A DNA stretch of 64,000 nt, taken from Pseudorasbora parva. Taxonomy: Eukaryota > Chordata > Actinopteri > Cypriniformes > Gobionidae. A model generated the notes under the pieces. The model saw only the letters and a list, made by a program, of their open reading frames with translations, searched no databases and was not told the origin of the DNA. This document shows positions 50,143 through 61,660 of the stretch, in pieces. The position numbers were made by a program, and so were the translations under genes. Numbering within the stretch: position 1 is the stretch's first letter; each line of letters starts with the position of its first letter. Location: assembly GCF_024679245.1 (NCBI RefSeq), contig NC_090182.1, positions 27,321,753 through 27,385,752 of the forward strand, given 5' to 3'.

Positions 50143-51314
50143 TAAAAGTTTAGGCTTGGTAAGATTTTTCAAAAGGAGATTACCTTTATTAAGAATGGAC
50201 TCATTAAATTTAAAAAAGAGACTGAAGACGCTATTCCAAATAAATAATGTTCTTTTGAACTTTCCATTCATCAAAGAATCCTGAAAAATGTATTACGGTT
50301 TTCACAAAAAATATTATAGGGATAGTTCACCCAAAAATGAAAATTACTCCATAATTTACTCACCCTCAAGCTATCCTATGGGGTATATGCCATTCTTATT
50401 TCAGATGAACACAATCTGAGTTATATTAAAAAATGTCCTGGCTAATAAGGTTTATAATGGCAGTGAAGTAATCCATACTGCTCCAGGGGTTTAATAAAGG
50501 CAATCTGAAGTGAATTGATGTTTTTTTTTTTTTAAGAAAAATATCCATATTTAACATGTTATAAATTAGCAGACCACCTTCTGAATTCAACGTACGCAGA
50601 AAGTGTAACACCTCTCACAGTTCAAAATGCTTACACTACGTCCGACATCATCACCGTGCCAGTTACGCTATTACCGTAAGTTAAATATGGAAGGCGGTCC
50701 GCCAGAAGCTAGATATTTGACTTAATTTATTTAGTGTTAAATATGGATATTTTTCTTACACAAACCCAGTGATTTGCTTCAGAATGCTTCTATTTACCCC
50801 CTGAGCAATGTGGATTACATTTATGATGGATGGATGCACTTTTTGGGCTTTAAATTTTGGCCTGCCATTCGCTGCCATTATAAAACTTGGATTAGCCAGG
50901 ACATTTTTTTTTAAATATATCTGCAATGATATTCGTCTGATAGAAGAATATCATATACACTTCGGATGACTTGAGGATGAGTAAATCATGGGCTATTTTC
51001 ATTTTTGGGTGAACTATCGCTTTAAGCAGCACAACTGTTTTCAAGACTGATGATAATAATAAATATTATCATATTAATAATAATATGTTTCTTGCGCAGC
51101 AAATCAGCATATTAGAATGATTTCTAAAGGATCATGTGACACTGAAGACTGGAGTAATGATGCTGAAAATGTACATAAACTTCTAAATATATTAAAATAG
51201 AAAAGTTATTTGAAATTGTAATAGAATTTCACAATAGTACTGTTTTCACTGATCAAATAAAAACAGCATTGGTTATTGTAAAAAATTTCCTTACAACACC
51301 AAACTTCTGAATGG
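50143..51314 (+). repeat. TCAGCATATTAGAATG-family repeat, copy F, split by an Angel-like element
   Basis: Outer left (aaaagtttaggcttggtaag, ccattcatcaaagaatcctgaaaaatgtatt) and outer right (gcagcacaactgttttcaag, caaatcagcatattagaatg, accaaacttctgaatggta) join into one family copy of about 470 bp if 50318-51021 is removed. Its right end shows the family terminal repeat best. Confidence 0.85.
50318..51021. mobile_element. complete Angel-like element nested in copy F
   Basis: AGGGATAGTTCACCC and GGGTGAACTATCGCT ends; right flank TTAA (51022-51025), left flank TTAT (50314-50317), one base decayed. The arms pair further (aatatccatatttaac left, gttaaatatggatattt right). The clean split of the host repeat supports the boundaries. 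Confidence 0.9.
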
Positions 51315-51548
51315 TACACTGTAAAAATACAATTAAATAAAAAGTCCGTAAAAATAGGGCACAGTGTGTTGTTTAAATATGAAGAAATTTTCTGTGTTGT
51401 TTTTTTTACAGGTGTTTTATCTGTATTTTGAATTAAACATTGCATTAGTTTGTGTTTTAAGGGTCAATGGACATTTTCGTAAAATGACTGTATAATGTAC
51501 TGGCAGAAAATTACCAGTACATTTTCCGTTTTTATTTTTTACAATGTA
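51315..51548. mobile_element. MITE with TACACTGTAAAAATA ends (TA target)
   Basis: Left tacactgtaaaaata pairs with right ttttttacaatgta. The interior has inverted tactggcagaaaattaccagta. Lies directly against the end of repeat copy F. Confidence 0.78.
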
Positions 51549-52092
51549 GTGTAAGTATATAATAACAGCTGAATAAGTTCAGTTTATTCAGTCCCCACAA
51601 CTTAATGAGGATATCTACTTCAGCATTTGTTTGAATACAGAGTGGTTTCTGATTCATGAAGACCTTATGGGAGACATTCTGTGATAGTGACATGCAGTCA
51701 TGCAGCAGCTCTTGTTCATTCAGAGAGATTTTCCTTTTTGTGATTAGAGCTTTTCATCCTGCTAACTAATCCCTATGTCTTGATCTTACAGCAGAAAGCA
51801 CTCTATGATCCTGCAGGGTTCGTGTGTTTCCGTCAGGCAGTAAAGTTTGATGGTCAATATTGAATATTTGGATCTGTCTCCACTTACTTTATTATACTGG
51901 CAATATACTATATTGTTCTGCAGCTCTCTTAGAGGGAAAAAGCAGCTTTCTATATTTTTTTCACCTCTCTTTTTATTATGTGTTGCTTTTTATTTGCTTT
52001 TACATGATGAAAAGTTCGGCTCAGACTCACAAAAGAATAAATTCGATAGGAGAGTGGAAGAGAGGAAAGTAAAAAAATGTACAATAAAGAGA
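51549..52092. other. intron 2, no recognised element
   Basis: No exon or repeat ends. Confidence 0.5.
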
Positions 52093-52425
52093 TAAAGGCC
52101 CATTCACACCGAGAAGGATAACTATAATGATAACTAGCGTCCACATCAGCGATTTCATGCTGTTCATTGCAAGCACGTGCTGCAGTTTTGTCTGCCCCTT
52201 TAAATGCTTGAGCTCTTTAAATCAATTCTGATTGGCTTTCAATGTTTTTATTGTTCATCAGGTGTGAAACAAATTGTTTTGAAAGTGATTCCATCGATAT
52301 CGTTTCTGTGTGCCATTATCATATAGCTATAGTGTGGACTCAGCTGTTATTTTATATTCAGAATGATTTTTTTAGAACTATATATTTATGGTTATTGTTA
52401 TAGTTATCGTCCTTGGTGTGACTTA
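52093..52425. mobile_element. MITE with TAAAGGCCCATTCACACC ends
   Basis: Left taaaggcccattcacacc, agaaggataactataatgataac pairs with right gttattgttatagttatcgtccttggtgtgac. The right end of a second copy with the intact tgtgaacgggccttta terminus is at 56902-56981. No coding capacity. Confidence 0.78.
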
Positions 52426-53239
52426 AGACTTTGCCTTTGAATCGCAAATCCAATTACCCAGCAGTCGGGGCCTGAGGTGACCTATCCCGTGCGGTGTCCT
52501 TGTTTTTTTTAAACTTCAGGTTTCATTTCATTTTTTTTCTATCAAGGCCACCATGTCTCCCGATTTAATCAGAATATTATTAAATCGTTCACTGTCCAGA
52601 AGAGTCTCAGTTCTTGTTTGCTGCATGATATATTTCATTTATTTATTTACATTTTTTAACTTAAAAAAATCTTTTAAAAAACCTGTTTATTTATGAACTG
52701 ACCCAACTTGTGCGAAACAATTTTATTTATTTTGCCTCACTAGACTATTTCATGCTTACCTGCCTCCAGTACCTCAGCTCCCTCTGGATCTTGTTTGATG
52801 ATATGCCCAAGAGAAGACATGCAAAGAAGGAAGAACATCTCTCATCTTATCTGCCCTTTTCTTTCTGATGCACTCCACTTCCTCTCCTTTCTTTCCTTTA
52901 CCCTGTTGCTATTCCCGTCCCCTCTATTTGGGTCACTGCACTCATCCATGAGGGTGGGAGACAGATGGGAATTTCCCTCCACTCCTGCCTTCCGTTTTCC
53001 CCAGTTCCTCCTCTCCTTTGTGTCTCTTCCTGCGTCTCCAGAGGAGTCACTATAGATTCATCTCTGTTGAACATCATAGCCTAATTTACAAGGCCTGTCC
53101 TGTTAAGTGTTGCATGACATTTCAGGTCCACAGACACTCTATTGAGTTGCTGGTACCCAAATAGTTAATGATCTGAGTTGCTACTTGGTTGCTGGTTCAG
53201 TCTCATGTAACATGACCCAGAAACTCAATAGTTCCTGTT
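52426..53239. other. intron 2, no recognised element
   Basis: No exon; 52620-52740 is AT-rich. Confidence 0.5.
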
Positions 53240-53375
53240 AGATCACAGTCCCGCTCTATCAACATTGTGCCCTTGAGCAAGGCACTTAACCACAGGTGCT
53301 CCAAAGAGACCGTCTGTGAAATTAGTCTAGAGTAAGTCTCATTGGATGAAAGCCATCTGCTAAATGATGATTGTG
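53240..53375 (+). mobile_element. V-SINE-type SINE, 3' part
   Basis: cccttgagcaaggcacttaacc, gtgctcc, then cattggatgaaagccatctgctaaatgatg: the conserved core and 3' tail of tRNA-derived V-SINEs in fish, diverged. No tRNA-like head with A and B boxes is left. Confidence 0.8.
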
Positions 53376-53985
53376 GGCTCGTATTTGAATTTGATTTCAT
53401 TTCTAGATGTGAAATATTACATCCACTAAGTTTATTCTTTGAGGAGCCACTATATTCAGCTTCTAGATCCCTTACTACAAAATAAGTACCATGGCACACA
53501 TGTATGCATTGTTATATTGCATCAGTACATTAGATAAAGTATCCGTTTTTTTCTTTACATTTTTTTTTACTTTAAAATGTATTATGGTATAACAAATGTA
53601 CATGTATTGTGATAATTGCATAAATACTTTAGATCTACTTTAGATCTTCTATTAGCCGACATCTATCTATATATTGCATCAGTTCTTTTGATCCTTCTAT
53701 CAATATTCATTCACTTTGTTTGTTCGTTCATTCGCACAAAAATAAAAACTGCCATTATTTATTCACCTACATGTATTTCCAATTATTAATGAAAAAGAAG
53801 ATTTACAACTTATTGTATTAAATCATACACTAATATACTGGATGGCTGCAAACTTGTTTAAAATATTTTCTTTTCGCTCAAGCGGGTGAGTAAATGACAT
53901 AATCAAAAAAAAAAATCTGTTTGTTCTGACTCTTAAAATATAACTTCAGCTGGTTTGTAACCAGGTTGGTTCAGGTATGTTAGTC
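53376..53985. other. intron 2, no recognised element
   Basis: AT-rich, no exon or repeat ends. Confidence 0.5.
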
Positions 53986-53989
53986 GTAA

Positions 53990-54520
53990 AGGGATAGTTC
54001 ACCCAAAAATCTTATATTCTGTCATCGTTTACTCACACCCATATTATTCCAAACCTGTATGAGTTTCATTCTTCTGTTGAGTACAAAAGAAAATATTTTG
54101 AAGAATGACGGAAAAATACAGAATGAAAAAAATACACTGTAAAAAAAATTCAGGTGTCCAACTGAAAATGTTCTAGTGACTGATCGCATTTACATTTTTC
54201 AGTTGGCCACATTGAATTTCTGTGATTTAAATTGCATCAATTCACAGAAATTCAATTTGGCCAACTAAAAAATGTAGATGTGATCAGTCACTAGAAACTT
54301 TTCAATTGGAAACCTGATTTTCTTTTTACAGTGTAACCAAACAGTTGATGGCCCCCATTGACTCTTTTTTCATACTATGGGAGTCAATAAGGGAAAGTTT
54401 GATTGCCTATATTCTTCAAAAAATCTTTTTGTTTTCAGTAGAAGAAAGAAATTGATACAGGTTTGGAACAACTTGAGGGTGAGTGAATGCTGAATTTTAA
54501 TTTTGGGGTGAACTATACCT
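53990..54520. mobile_element. Angel-like element with a nested palindromic MITE
   Basis: AGGGATAGTTCACCC and GGGTGAACTATACCT ends; right TTAA (54521-54524), left GTAA. Arms match on both sides of the insertion (ccaaacctgtatgagtttc left, gatacaggtttggaac right). Split by the MITE at 54133-54335. Confidence 0.88.
54133..54335. mobile_element. 203-bp palindromic MITE (TA target)
   Basis: tacactgtaaaaa and tttttacagtgta ends; the two halves (about 100 bp each) are roughly 90% inverted copies, e.g. ctagtgactgatcgcat against atgtgatcagtcactag. Nearly the whole element can form one hairpin. Confidence 0.9.
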
Positions 54521-54524
54521 TTAA

Positions 54525-55654
54525 GCAAATATTTTGTGTTACTTTTTGATTAACAGAGTGCAGTGAATTAAAAACAGAGTTAAATGACACCACATGAAAT
54601 GCTTTGTTACCTGGCCATCACTCGTAATCGTGCATCATGATATGACATTCTTTAACACCTTTTGGGGTACGATGTAAATATATTACATTCATCTGACAAA
54701 ATCAATGTATCATGGCGGTTCTGCAGAACATTTAAGGATTTTTAAAAAATGTAATCTAAACTAATCTAATCTAAATGCAACCTAAAATTACCACCCAGTC
54801 AGTGGCAGGTAAACAGGTCCGTTCTGCTGGTCTGAAGGACGTGGCAGCGGTCAGAATGATGACATCATTTACCACCTCCGTACAGTATCATATGGCGTGG
54901 TAATGTAGGTGCGCAGAGGCGCGGTGTGCATTTAAGAGCAAACCCGGGCACATTACCCTCCCCCCCTAAAGTCTGGACTGAAAATCAGCAGTGGACTGTG
55001 GATTTGTGAGGCAAGAGTCTCTGAGGGAACAGTTTGGGAGCATGTGTGTGTGTTGGGAGGTCAAGGACGGTCTCATATGCCCTGCCTCTGGCTGCTCTGG
55101 TGTGTACCCTTGTGGCGTTTATTTAAAGAGCTCATCAGCCTCTGTGCACACACACAAACTCTATACCCAAAGTGTCCTGCCTCCCAGTCTGCCGGATTAA
55201 TTAATCTCTTTTCCCCTCCTGATCCAGGAGAGCTGTTGAAAAGGGCCTTGCCTCTTGCTGGTGGGCATCAGATGCCAGCACTGAACTATTCATCACTATG
55301 ACTTCTGGGAGAGAGAGAGAGAAAGAGAGAGAGAGGGCGAGATGAATGGATAGAACAAGAAAAAAAGAAGAAACATGAGAAGGGAGGAGAGGGTGGAGGG
55401 GTGAAGGAGGCTCTCTCCCAGCTGGCTGGTGCTATGATTAAAAGTAGGGATGTTTCTATTGTGTAGCTGACAGAAGTCCTCATAATAATGTATGTATTGC
55501 TGAGGTGAGCACTCTGGGACGACGGGAAGGACGTAATGAGGGACGTTGGGGTATTCTCTCTGAGAATTGCAGGGGATTTGAAACATACGGGGACAAACCA
55601 ACCGGCTCATTGGAAAACATGCCTCTATATGTGAGCAAAAATAAAAATAAAATA
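54525..55654. other. intron 2, no gene recognised
   Basis: Contains a GA-rich run at 55308-55338 and moderately GC-rich unique sequence (54840-55300). Open frames of 60-104 codons are mutually overlapping. Confidence 0.5.
55308..55338. repeat. (GA)n microsatellite, impure
   Basis: gagagagagagagaaagagagagagagg with one AA interruption. Confidence 0.9.
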
Positions 55655-56293
55655 CCTATCAATCAGGCATACTGTAACATTATGACAGGTGAAGTGAATA
55701 ACACTGGTTATCTCTTCATCATGGCACCTGTCAGTGGGTATATTAGGCAGCAAGTGAACATTTTGTCTTAAAAGTTAGAAGCAGGAAAAATGGGCAAGCG
55801 TAAGATTTGAACGAGTTTGACTAGGGTCAAATTGTGATGACTAGAGCAGGCATTCTCGACCCTGGTCCTCGAGGCCCACTGTCCTGCAGAATTTATTGCC
55901 AACCCTAATCAACCACACCTGAACCAGCTAATCAAGCTCTTCAGGATTACTAAAAAGCTCCAGGCGGGTGAGTTTGAGCAAGGTTGGAGGTAAACTCTGA
56001 AGGACAGTGGGCCTCGAAGGCCAGGGTTGAGAACCCCTGGGCTAGAGGACTGGGTCAGAGGACCTCCAAAACGGCAGCTCTTGTGGGGTGTTCCTGGTCT
56101 GAAATGGTCAGTATCTATCAAAATTGGTCCCAGCAAGGAACAGTGGTGAACCGCGGCGACAGGGTCATGGGTGGCCAAGGCTCATTGATGCACGTGGGGA
56201 GCGAAGGCTGTTGTGGTCTGATCAAACAGACAAGCTACTGTAGCTCAAATTGCTCAAGAAGTTAATGCTGGTTCTGATAGAAAGGTGTCAGAA
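55655..56293 (+). pseudogene. Tc1-type transposon, 5' end with transposase N-terminus
   Basis: The element end near caatcaggcatactgtaacattatgac is TDR2-like. The start codon at 55790 gives MGKRKI and then stops, one base short of the family frame. After a hAT insertion (55847-56039) the frame continues as SKTAALVGCS, SIYQNWSQQGTVVNRG and LIDARGE-like wording, the N-terminal helix-turn-helix DNA-binding region. Frameshifts (for example near 56155 and 56210) break it. It is cut at 56293, inside the sequence VNAGSDRKVS. Confidence 0.87.
55847..56039. mobile_element. hAT-type MITE inserted in the Tc1 transposase
   Basis: CAGGCATTCTCGACCCTGG and ccagggttgagaacccctg are inverted ends; flanks gactagag (55839-55846) and ggctagag (56040-56047) are an 8-bp duplication with one change. 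193 bp, no coding capacity. Confidence 0.9.
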
Positions 56294-56326
56294 GACAGAA
56301 TTTTCATATTTGGGTGAACTGTCCCT
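56294..56326. mobile_element. Angel-like right terminus
   Basis: cagaattttcatatttgggtgaactgtccct then TTAA (56327-56330), joined directly to the broken Tc1 fragment, so the Tc1 element had probably inserted into an Angel-like copy. Confidence 0.75.
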
Positions 56327-56981
56327 TTAAATTGTGTTGATTCTGATTGTCTGGCAATGTTTTCCTAGCCTAGAAATCTAGACACACCCTAGCGGCAGCA
56401 AATTTAATCTGCCCGCGAGTGTCGTCTAGCAACTCTCAATACCCTTCTGAGCTGTAATCGCCTATCTCTTGCCGGGCCAATCACATCATGTATAGAGTCG
56501 GTGGGCAGGGCCATAATGACGACGGCCGAGTTGTGTTTGCGTGCTTCTAGTAAACACAGAAACTGGCGAACGGCGGTCTTTCAAATCAGCTCTGACCGCG
56601 ACTCTGGAAGACTTGGAGTTAAGCTTTTCTCTGAGAAAAGAACAAAGAACGGCACTGAAGTCCTTCTTAAAAAGAGAATATGTGTTCTGAGTTTTGCCGA
56701 CCGGATACGGCGAATGTTTAATCCATCAACGAGCTCTGTTTCACCTTCGTTGCTCTGGTTGGTTGTAGAGCTATCCTATCGCGTGCAGAGGGAGTTTGAA
56801 AGACAACTGTTTATCCCGCCCCTCAGATTGAGCCCTGTCTATGGTGAGTTTCCAGACCAAACATCTTGATGTAGGTCTGGCTTGTCAGGCTAATGTTTTC
56901 CAGCAATATCTTTATTTTTGCTCTAGAACAATTGTTAAAACTTTATAGTTTAGCTATCATCCTTGGTGTGAACGGGCCTTT
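56327..56981. mobile_element. TAAAGGCCC-family MITE, right half, split by helicase-exon MITE
   Basis: ttaaattgtgttgattctgattg (compare 52215) precedes, and gctctagaacaattg ... gctatcatccttggtgtgaacgggccttta follows, the insertion at 56366-56892. The TTAA used by the Angel-like copy is an internal site of this family. The left half is missing. Confidence 0.72.
56366..56892 (+). mobile_element. MITE carrying a helicase-like exon, copy 2 (527 bp)
   Basis: TAGCCTAGAAATC at the left and ttgtcaggcta at the right, flanked by a perfect 9-bp duplication ATGTTTTCC (56357-56365, 56893-56901). This size suggests a Mutator-like (MULE) mechanism. In the helicase frame the sequence is interrupted by a stop (gtg ttc tga) just before the PTGYG-type motif (here reading PTGYGECL). 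The open frame 56501-56869 lies in another frame and is not meaningful. Confidence 0.88.
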
Positions 56982-59107
56982 AGTCGTGCAGATTAACCTC
57001 CTCCTAATACCTTCCGTCAGCATGTGCTTTGTTGCTTACAAGCATTTGTTTTTCCGTTCAAAGGCAACATTTTCTTTTTAAAAAGATAGGTCTGTGAACA
57101 AAGCTAGGAAAGAAAAGGTAAAACCAAGAGTTATAAGGCCTGAGATGTAGCTGGAGTCTGAGAATAGGATGATGCAAATGAACAGACATAAGAAGAAAGA
57201 AATAAAAAGCAATCGTAAGAGAAGGAGAGGGAGGAGTGCGGCGTTCACATCAGCCTTTGATCAGAGCGGCACCTGATGCTGCAGAGGCTCCGGGGTGCTT
57301 CTGAGCAAAGCACATCAAGGACAGAGCTAACAAACTAGAGACAAAAACAAACCAACTAACTGAGAGGTCTGTCGTCGAGCAGACACTGCAGCGGTGGGGG
57401 GCAAACCTCTCCTATCTCTTCTGCACAAACACACTCGCCATGACAGCGACTGCAGAAGATGGTGCTCCGAAAAGCTTTGAGTTTAGTTTAAAGAGGAAAT
57501 GTTTACATTTAGACTTTTCATAGAAGTTTCCCCAGGCCCTCTGATTTCACTGCTGAAAAAACCTGCATACGATCAGACTTCATCATAATGACTGTGCTGG
57601 ATGGCCTGGTGATTCACTGGCCCATTTAGTTTGGAGAGAACAATGATTTATTAACAAATCATTATGTGAGTCATATCTTTTAACACTAAAACAGCCAGCG
57701 GGTAAAATTTACCCATGCAGATGATTACTGTTTTGATATGGCTAAAAAACATAATATGTCACTGTATTATGCCACTGTCTTCACAAAGTAATGTATAGAG
57801 TCATGAAATTATTATTTTTAGCCATCAGCTATGTTTTTGTCCTTTTGTTTTATGCTATTCAAAGCAGGTTACACTAATCACTTTTTGGTGAATATAAGCT
57901 AAATCAGTCACCGATTCATTGAGCAAAGAACCATCTCCTTTGAACATGTTTTCATTTTATTCTAGTTTAATATAATTTAAACAGAACATAATAATGCCAA
58001 ATAATATTAATTAAATATTATGTTTAATGCTATTACATGCATTCTGACTTATTTACACTGTTTAAGACTAACTGAAAAAGGGTCTATACACTGCTAAACA
58101 ATGATTAATTTGTATTCAAAAATGTTTTTCCTATATTTTCCTTATAAAAATTGTATAGTGGGTTTATGTACTACAGTATTTTGTGCATTGTCGTAATAGA
58201 TGTCATGCAATATAATTTGTTTTCACAGAATAAGGACAAAAATATATTTAATAGGACTGCATTATTCATAATATGCATAAACTGCATAATAGAATATATT
58301 ATTATGAAAATATCCTGAGATGTAAAACACATAAACCATATATTGTTGCAATCGTTTGTTTATTGTCTCCAAGAAAGAGAGACGTACCTCAAATTTTTTT
58401 TCGCAGCTTGTTTATTGTCTTATTTTTTTGTTTATTGTGGAATATGAGATGCGTTTTGGTTGGCCGGCTGGAAGATACCATATAGCCCCGGAACATTGGG
58501 CTAGCGATTTTACGAGTCTTAGCTGACTTCAGGCAGTAACAGACAACAGCAAAGAGTAAAATATATTGAGATTAAGAATCCTTATCAGTATCAATTAAAA
58601 ATGAGAATTGTTACCAATTAGTTGGCGTCCACACAGCTGACATGTTTATCTGTTGTAGTTTATTCACATTGTATGCATGAAATCGACACTGCCTTCCTGC
58701 ACTTACAGTACTTGGATGTTCATTCGCTGGCACAGCCGTCAGCGCTGTTGCTCGATAAAGATGAGGGCTTTGAAAAAGCCTGATATTTTCATGACAGTTT
58801 CTGACCCGTATTTTGGCGCTCAAACTCCAAGGTTTTTTCCACAGTAACTTTGCTGCACGTCATGTCATTTTATTACATCATCACACAACAAAAAATGTGA
58901 TAGGCTACTCATCACAGAATGGTCGCCAATGCTGATCTCAGCAAAAATATCACACGCAAATTAATATTTTTAGTCGCAAATGCGACCGTTTGGGCATTTT
59001 AACATGGGGCTCAATAAGATTCTGCTCCCTCCTGGAGCCTGTCCCTAGTGGCCAGTCAATGATTTACAGTTTAAGTCACATTCGTATTGGCTTCACCAGA
59101 AACTGGG
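56982..59107. other. intron 2, mostly unique sequence
   Basis: 57120-57480 is GC-richer (possible conserved element). 57650-58480 is AT-rich. At 58611-58980 there is a stretch that may be an unidentified repeat (tgaaaatatcaggc, gtcgcaaatgcgacc); I could not bound it. Confidence 0.45.
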
Positions 59108-59116
59108 GGAGATTGC

Positions 59117-59523
59117 TAGCCTAGAAATCTTATCATTAATCATAATGACGATGGCCGAGTTGCGTTTGCGTGCTTTTAGTAAACACAGAAACAGGCAAAC
59201 AGCGGTCTTTTGAATCAGCTTTGACCGCGACTCTGGAAGACTTGGAGTTAAGCTTTTCTCTGAGAAAAGAACAAAGAACGGCACTGAAGTCATTCTTAAG
59301 AAGGGGAGATGTGTTCAGAGTTTTGCAGACCGGATACGGCGAATGTTTAATCTATCAACGAGCTCTGCTGCACCTTCATTGCTCTGGTTGGTTGTGTTGC
59401 GCTATCCTATCGCGTGCAGAGGAAGTTTAAAAGACAACCGTTTATCCCGCCCCTCAGATTGAGCCCTGTCAATGGTGAGTTTCCAGACCAAACATCTTGA
59501 TGTGGGTCTTGCTTGTCAGGCTA
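59117..59523 (+). mobile_element. MITE carrying a helicase-like exon, copy 3 (407 bp)
   Basis: TAGCCTAGAAATC and ttgtcaggcta ends with a perfect 9-bp duplication GGAGATTGC (59108-59116, 59524-59532). Relative to copy 2 it lacks about 120 bp after the left end (the cctagcggcagc... part). Carries the open helicase-like frame listed next. Confidence 0.92.
59170..59430 (+). pseudogene. captured RecQ-like helicase exon in MITE, copy 3
   Basis: An 86-residue open frame: LEDLELSFSLRKEQRTALKSFL, then DVFRVLQTGYGECLIYQ. About 85% identical to copy 1 (27005-27235). The proline before TGYG is replaced by Gln, and GKS by GEC as in copy 1. The frame runs to a stop beyond the element interior. No splice sites or downstream helicase motifs accompany it. 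Confidence 0.65.
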
Positions 59524-59532
59524 GGAGATTGC

Positions 59533-61184
59533 TGCTTGGTGTAATGAATGTTTACATCACCTTGTTAGGGTTGAGAATAAAACGTCAGTTCATGGATTGA
59601 CGGGGACCGCATGAGGATGGAAATGAGTCACTTCCCATTATCAACTTAACCAGCAACAAACCAGCTCTAACCAGTCCTACACCTTTCTTAACCAGCATGG
59701 CAATTAACAGCCAGCAGGTCTTTTCAACAGGGATATCCATTCCCGCACAGCAGGTGACCGTTGACATTTTTTAGAGTTACAGAAATGAGATTCTCCCCAC
59801 AGTGTCAGACAGGATAACTCTTCCTCAGCATCCCCTGTAAATAGCTGAGACTCACAGGGAGAATGTGTCATTTATTTGGCACAATTCTGCCTTGAGGTGA
59901 AAATTGTGCTGTGCTTCTATAGGCCCATCAGCATAAACCTTGAAAATGTACCATGTTGTTTTGCTAAAAGGATTGTGGAGGAATGACCTTTAGAAAAGAT
60001 AAACGACACATTGTGAACAGCTGACTGAATCTGTAGGATTAGACATGCTGATTATGAGACGCAAATACAGAGAATCGGTGCTGATGATGTGATGATTGAG
60101 GCCAAGAAGGTCCGACGTTGTTCCCATCTACACTAAAATGCCTCACTGCTAGCAAGCTCGTTCTTTAACAGTGAGTTATAACTCCTGAGATCCTATATCA
60201 GATCCTGATAGGCACAGCCTGCAGCCTTTTCCACCGCCTCTATCTAGCCAAAAAAGACAGGGTTTGATCCCAGCCCTGCCACTGAGCTCCTGTAAAGTTA
60301 ATTAAAGTAGTAAAAATTGGGCTTCTTGATCGAGTGCCATACCTGCAGCCGAGTCTGTGTGCTTCACATTTAGGTTTACTGAAATGGATCTCACCTGTCT
60401 GGACATCATTAACCAGTGCTGCTCCACAGAGCGGAACTAACGCTTGGCCTGGATGACGGTCGGACTCCTGCTGTGTTGGAGCAGTAAATCAGAGCTGATG
60501 TAGCAACCCTGATCCATAGATCTCAGCACAGCTGCCTTCTCCGGTGTCCTGAGACAAAATGAGGAGTTGTGCAAAGATGCTCCCTATATCTAACCTTTAC
60601 CGTAAGGCAGTTTTAGAGTTTGCTGAAGCGATCATATTTCAGTTGATCTATCTGCAGTTTAGAGATTAATGGATGCCTCGGAAAGAAATCTGATTAGATT
60701 GTGGAAAGCGGTGGGAATTGATTGCCACATGTGTTTGCGGTGTCTGTTGAAACCGTGCCAAAGCTGAGCGGTGGGGGTGTGAGATGCACACACAGCAGAG
60801 GAAGTTTGGAAAGCAGTCATTTAGACTGTTGTGCGGCTTTTCCACTTTCTCGCACTGGCGCATGACTGCGGGGAAGCCCCTCATGGGGGTTCAATCACAA
60901 TAAATAGATTGTGCGATCATAGATTCATGTGCGTAGTGAACCAAAAACACGACACATGCTGACTGACATGACGGTTGATGGAGGTGTACAGGCGCCTCAC
61001 GTTGAAGGGAAGCACAGATTTTTAAAGCTTTGAACTCTGTTCCAGAGTAATAGAATAATTTCCCTCTCATTTATGTCACTCTCTGATTGGTAAAAACTTA
61101 AGATCTTTAGCTGGAGCTTACCAGATTTACACTTGCACAAATAGTTTTTTTATACTTACTGTTTAGTTTATCATCCATTAGAAT
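59533..61184. other. intron 2, no recognised element
   Basis: Mostly unique sequence; a tRNA B-box-like gggtttgatccc at 60259 is isolated. A small copy (61185-61230, tcagctttgccatcacatgaataaa) of the TCAGCATATTAGAATG family lies at the end. Confidence 0.5.
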
Positions 61185-61267
61185 GATAAATATTCAGCTT
61201 TGCCATCACATGAATAAAATACATTCAGAAGCGCAGTTCGGACATCGATCAGAGGCCAATAATGGTC

Positions 61268-61561
61268 ATTAGTTAACATTAGTTATCTACATTAGTTAAC
61301 ATGAACTAATAATGAACTGCACTTATAAAGCATTTATTCATCTTTGTTAATGTTAATTTCAACATTTACTAACACTTTATTAAAATTTTGTTAACATAAG
61401 TTAATTAACTGTGAACTAACATGAACAAGCAATGAACAGCTGGATTTATATCAACTAACGTTAACAAAGATGAACAAATACAGTAACACGCTCATGGTTA
61501 GTTCATGACAGTTAATACATTAACTAATGTTATCTAATGAAACCTTATTGTAAAGTGTTAC
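61268..61561. repeat. TTAGTTAACATTAG-type cyprinid repeat
   Basis: Alternating gttaacat, gaactaa, ataatgaactgc, aatgttaatttcaacatttactaa units and the end gaaccttattgtaaagtgttacc are typical of a palindromic high-copy fish repeat. The left terminus is missing. Confidence 0.75.
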
Positions 61562-61660
61562 CGAGACTTCTCTCAAAAACATTACAAAGAAAATACACAG
61601 AACAACTTTGTAACAATGGTGTATATTCTTAGAGATAGTTTCGATAATCTGTAACATTAA

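Noticed and set aside
56501..56869. 122-codon open frame in the helicase-exon MITE copy 2
   Set aside because: Frame differs from the helicase-like frame conserved in copies 1 and 3 and shows no domain.
58611..58823. Minus-strand 70-codon open frame
   Set aside because: No domain recognised; may be part of an undefined repeat but cannot be supported.
60245..60300. B-box-like gggtttgatccc
   Set aside because: Isolated match without other tRNA or SINE parts.
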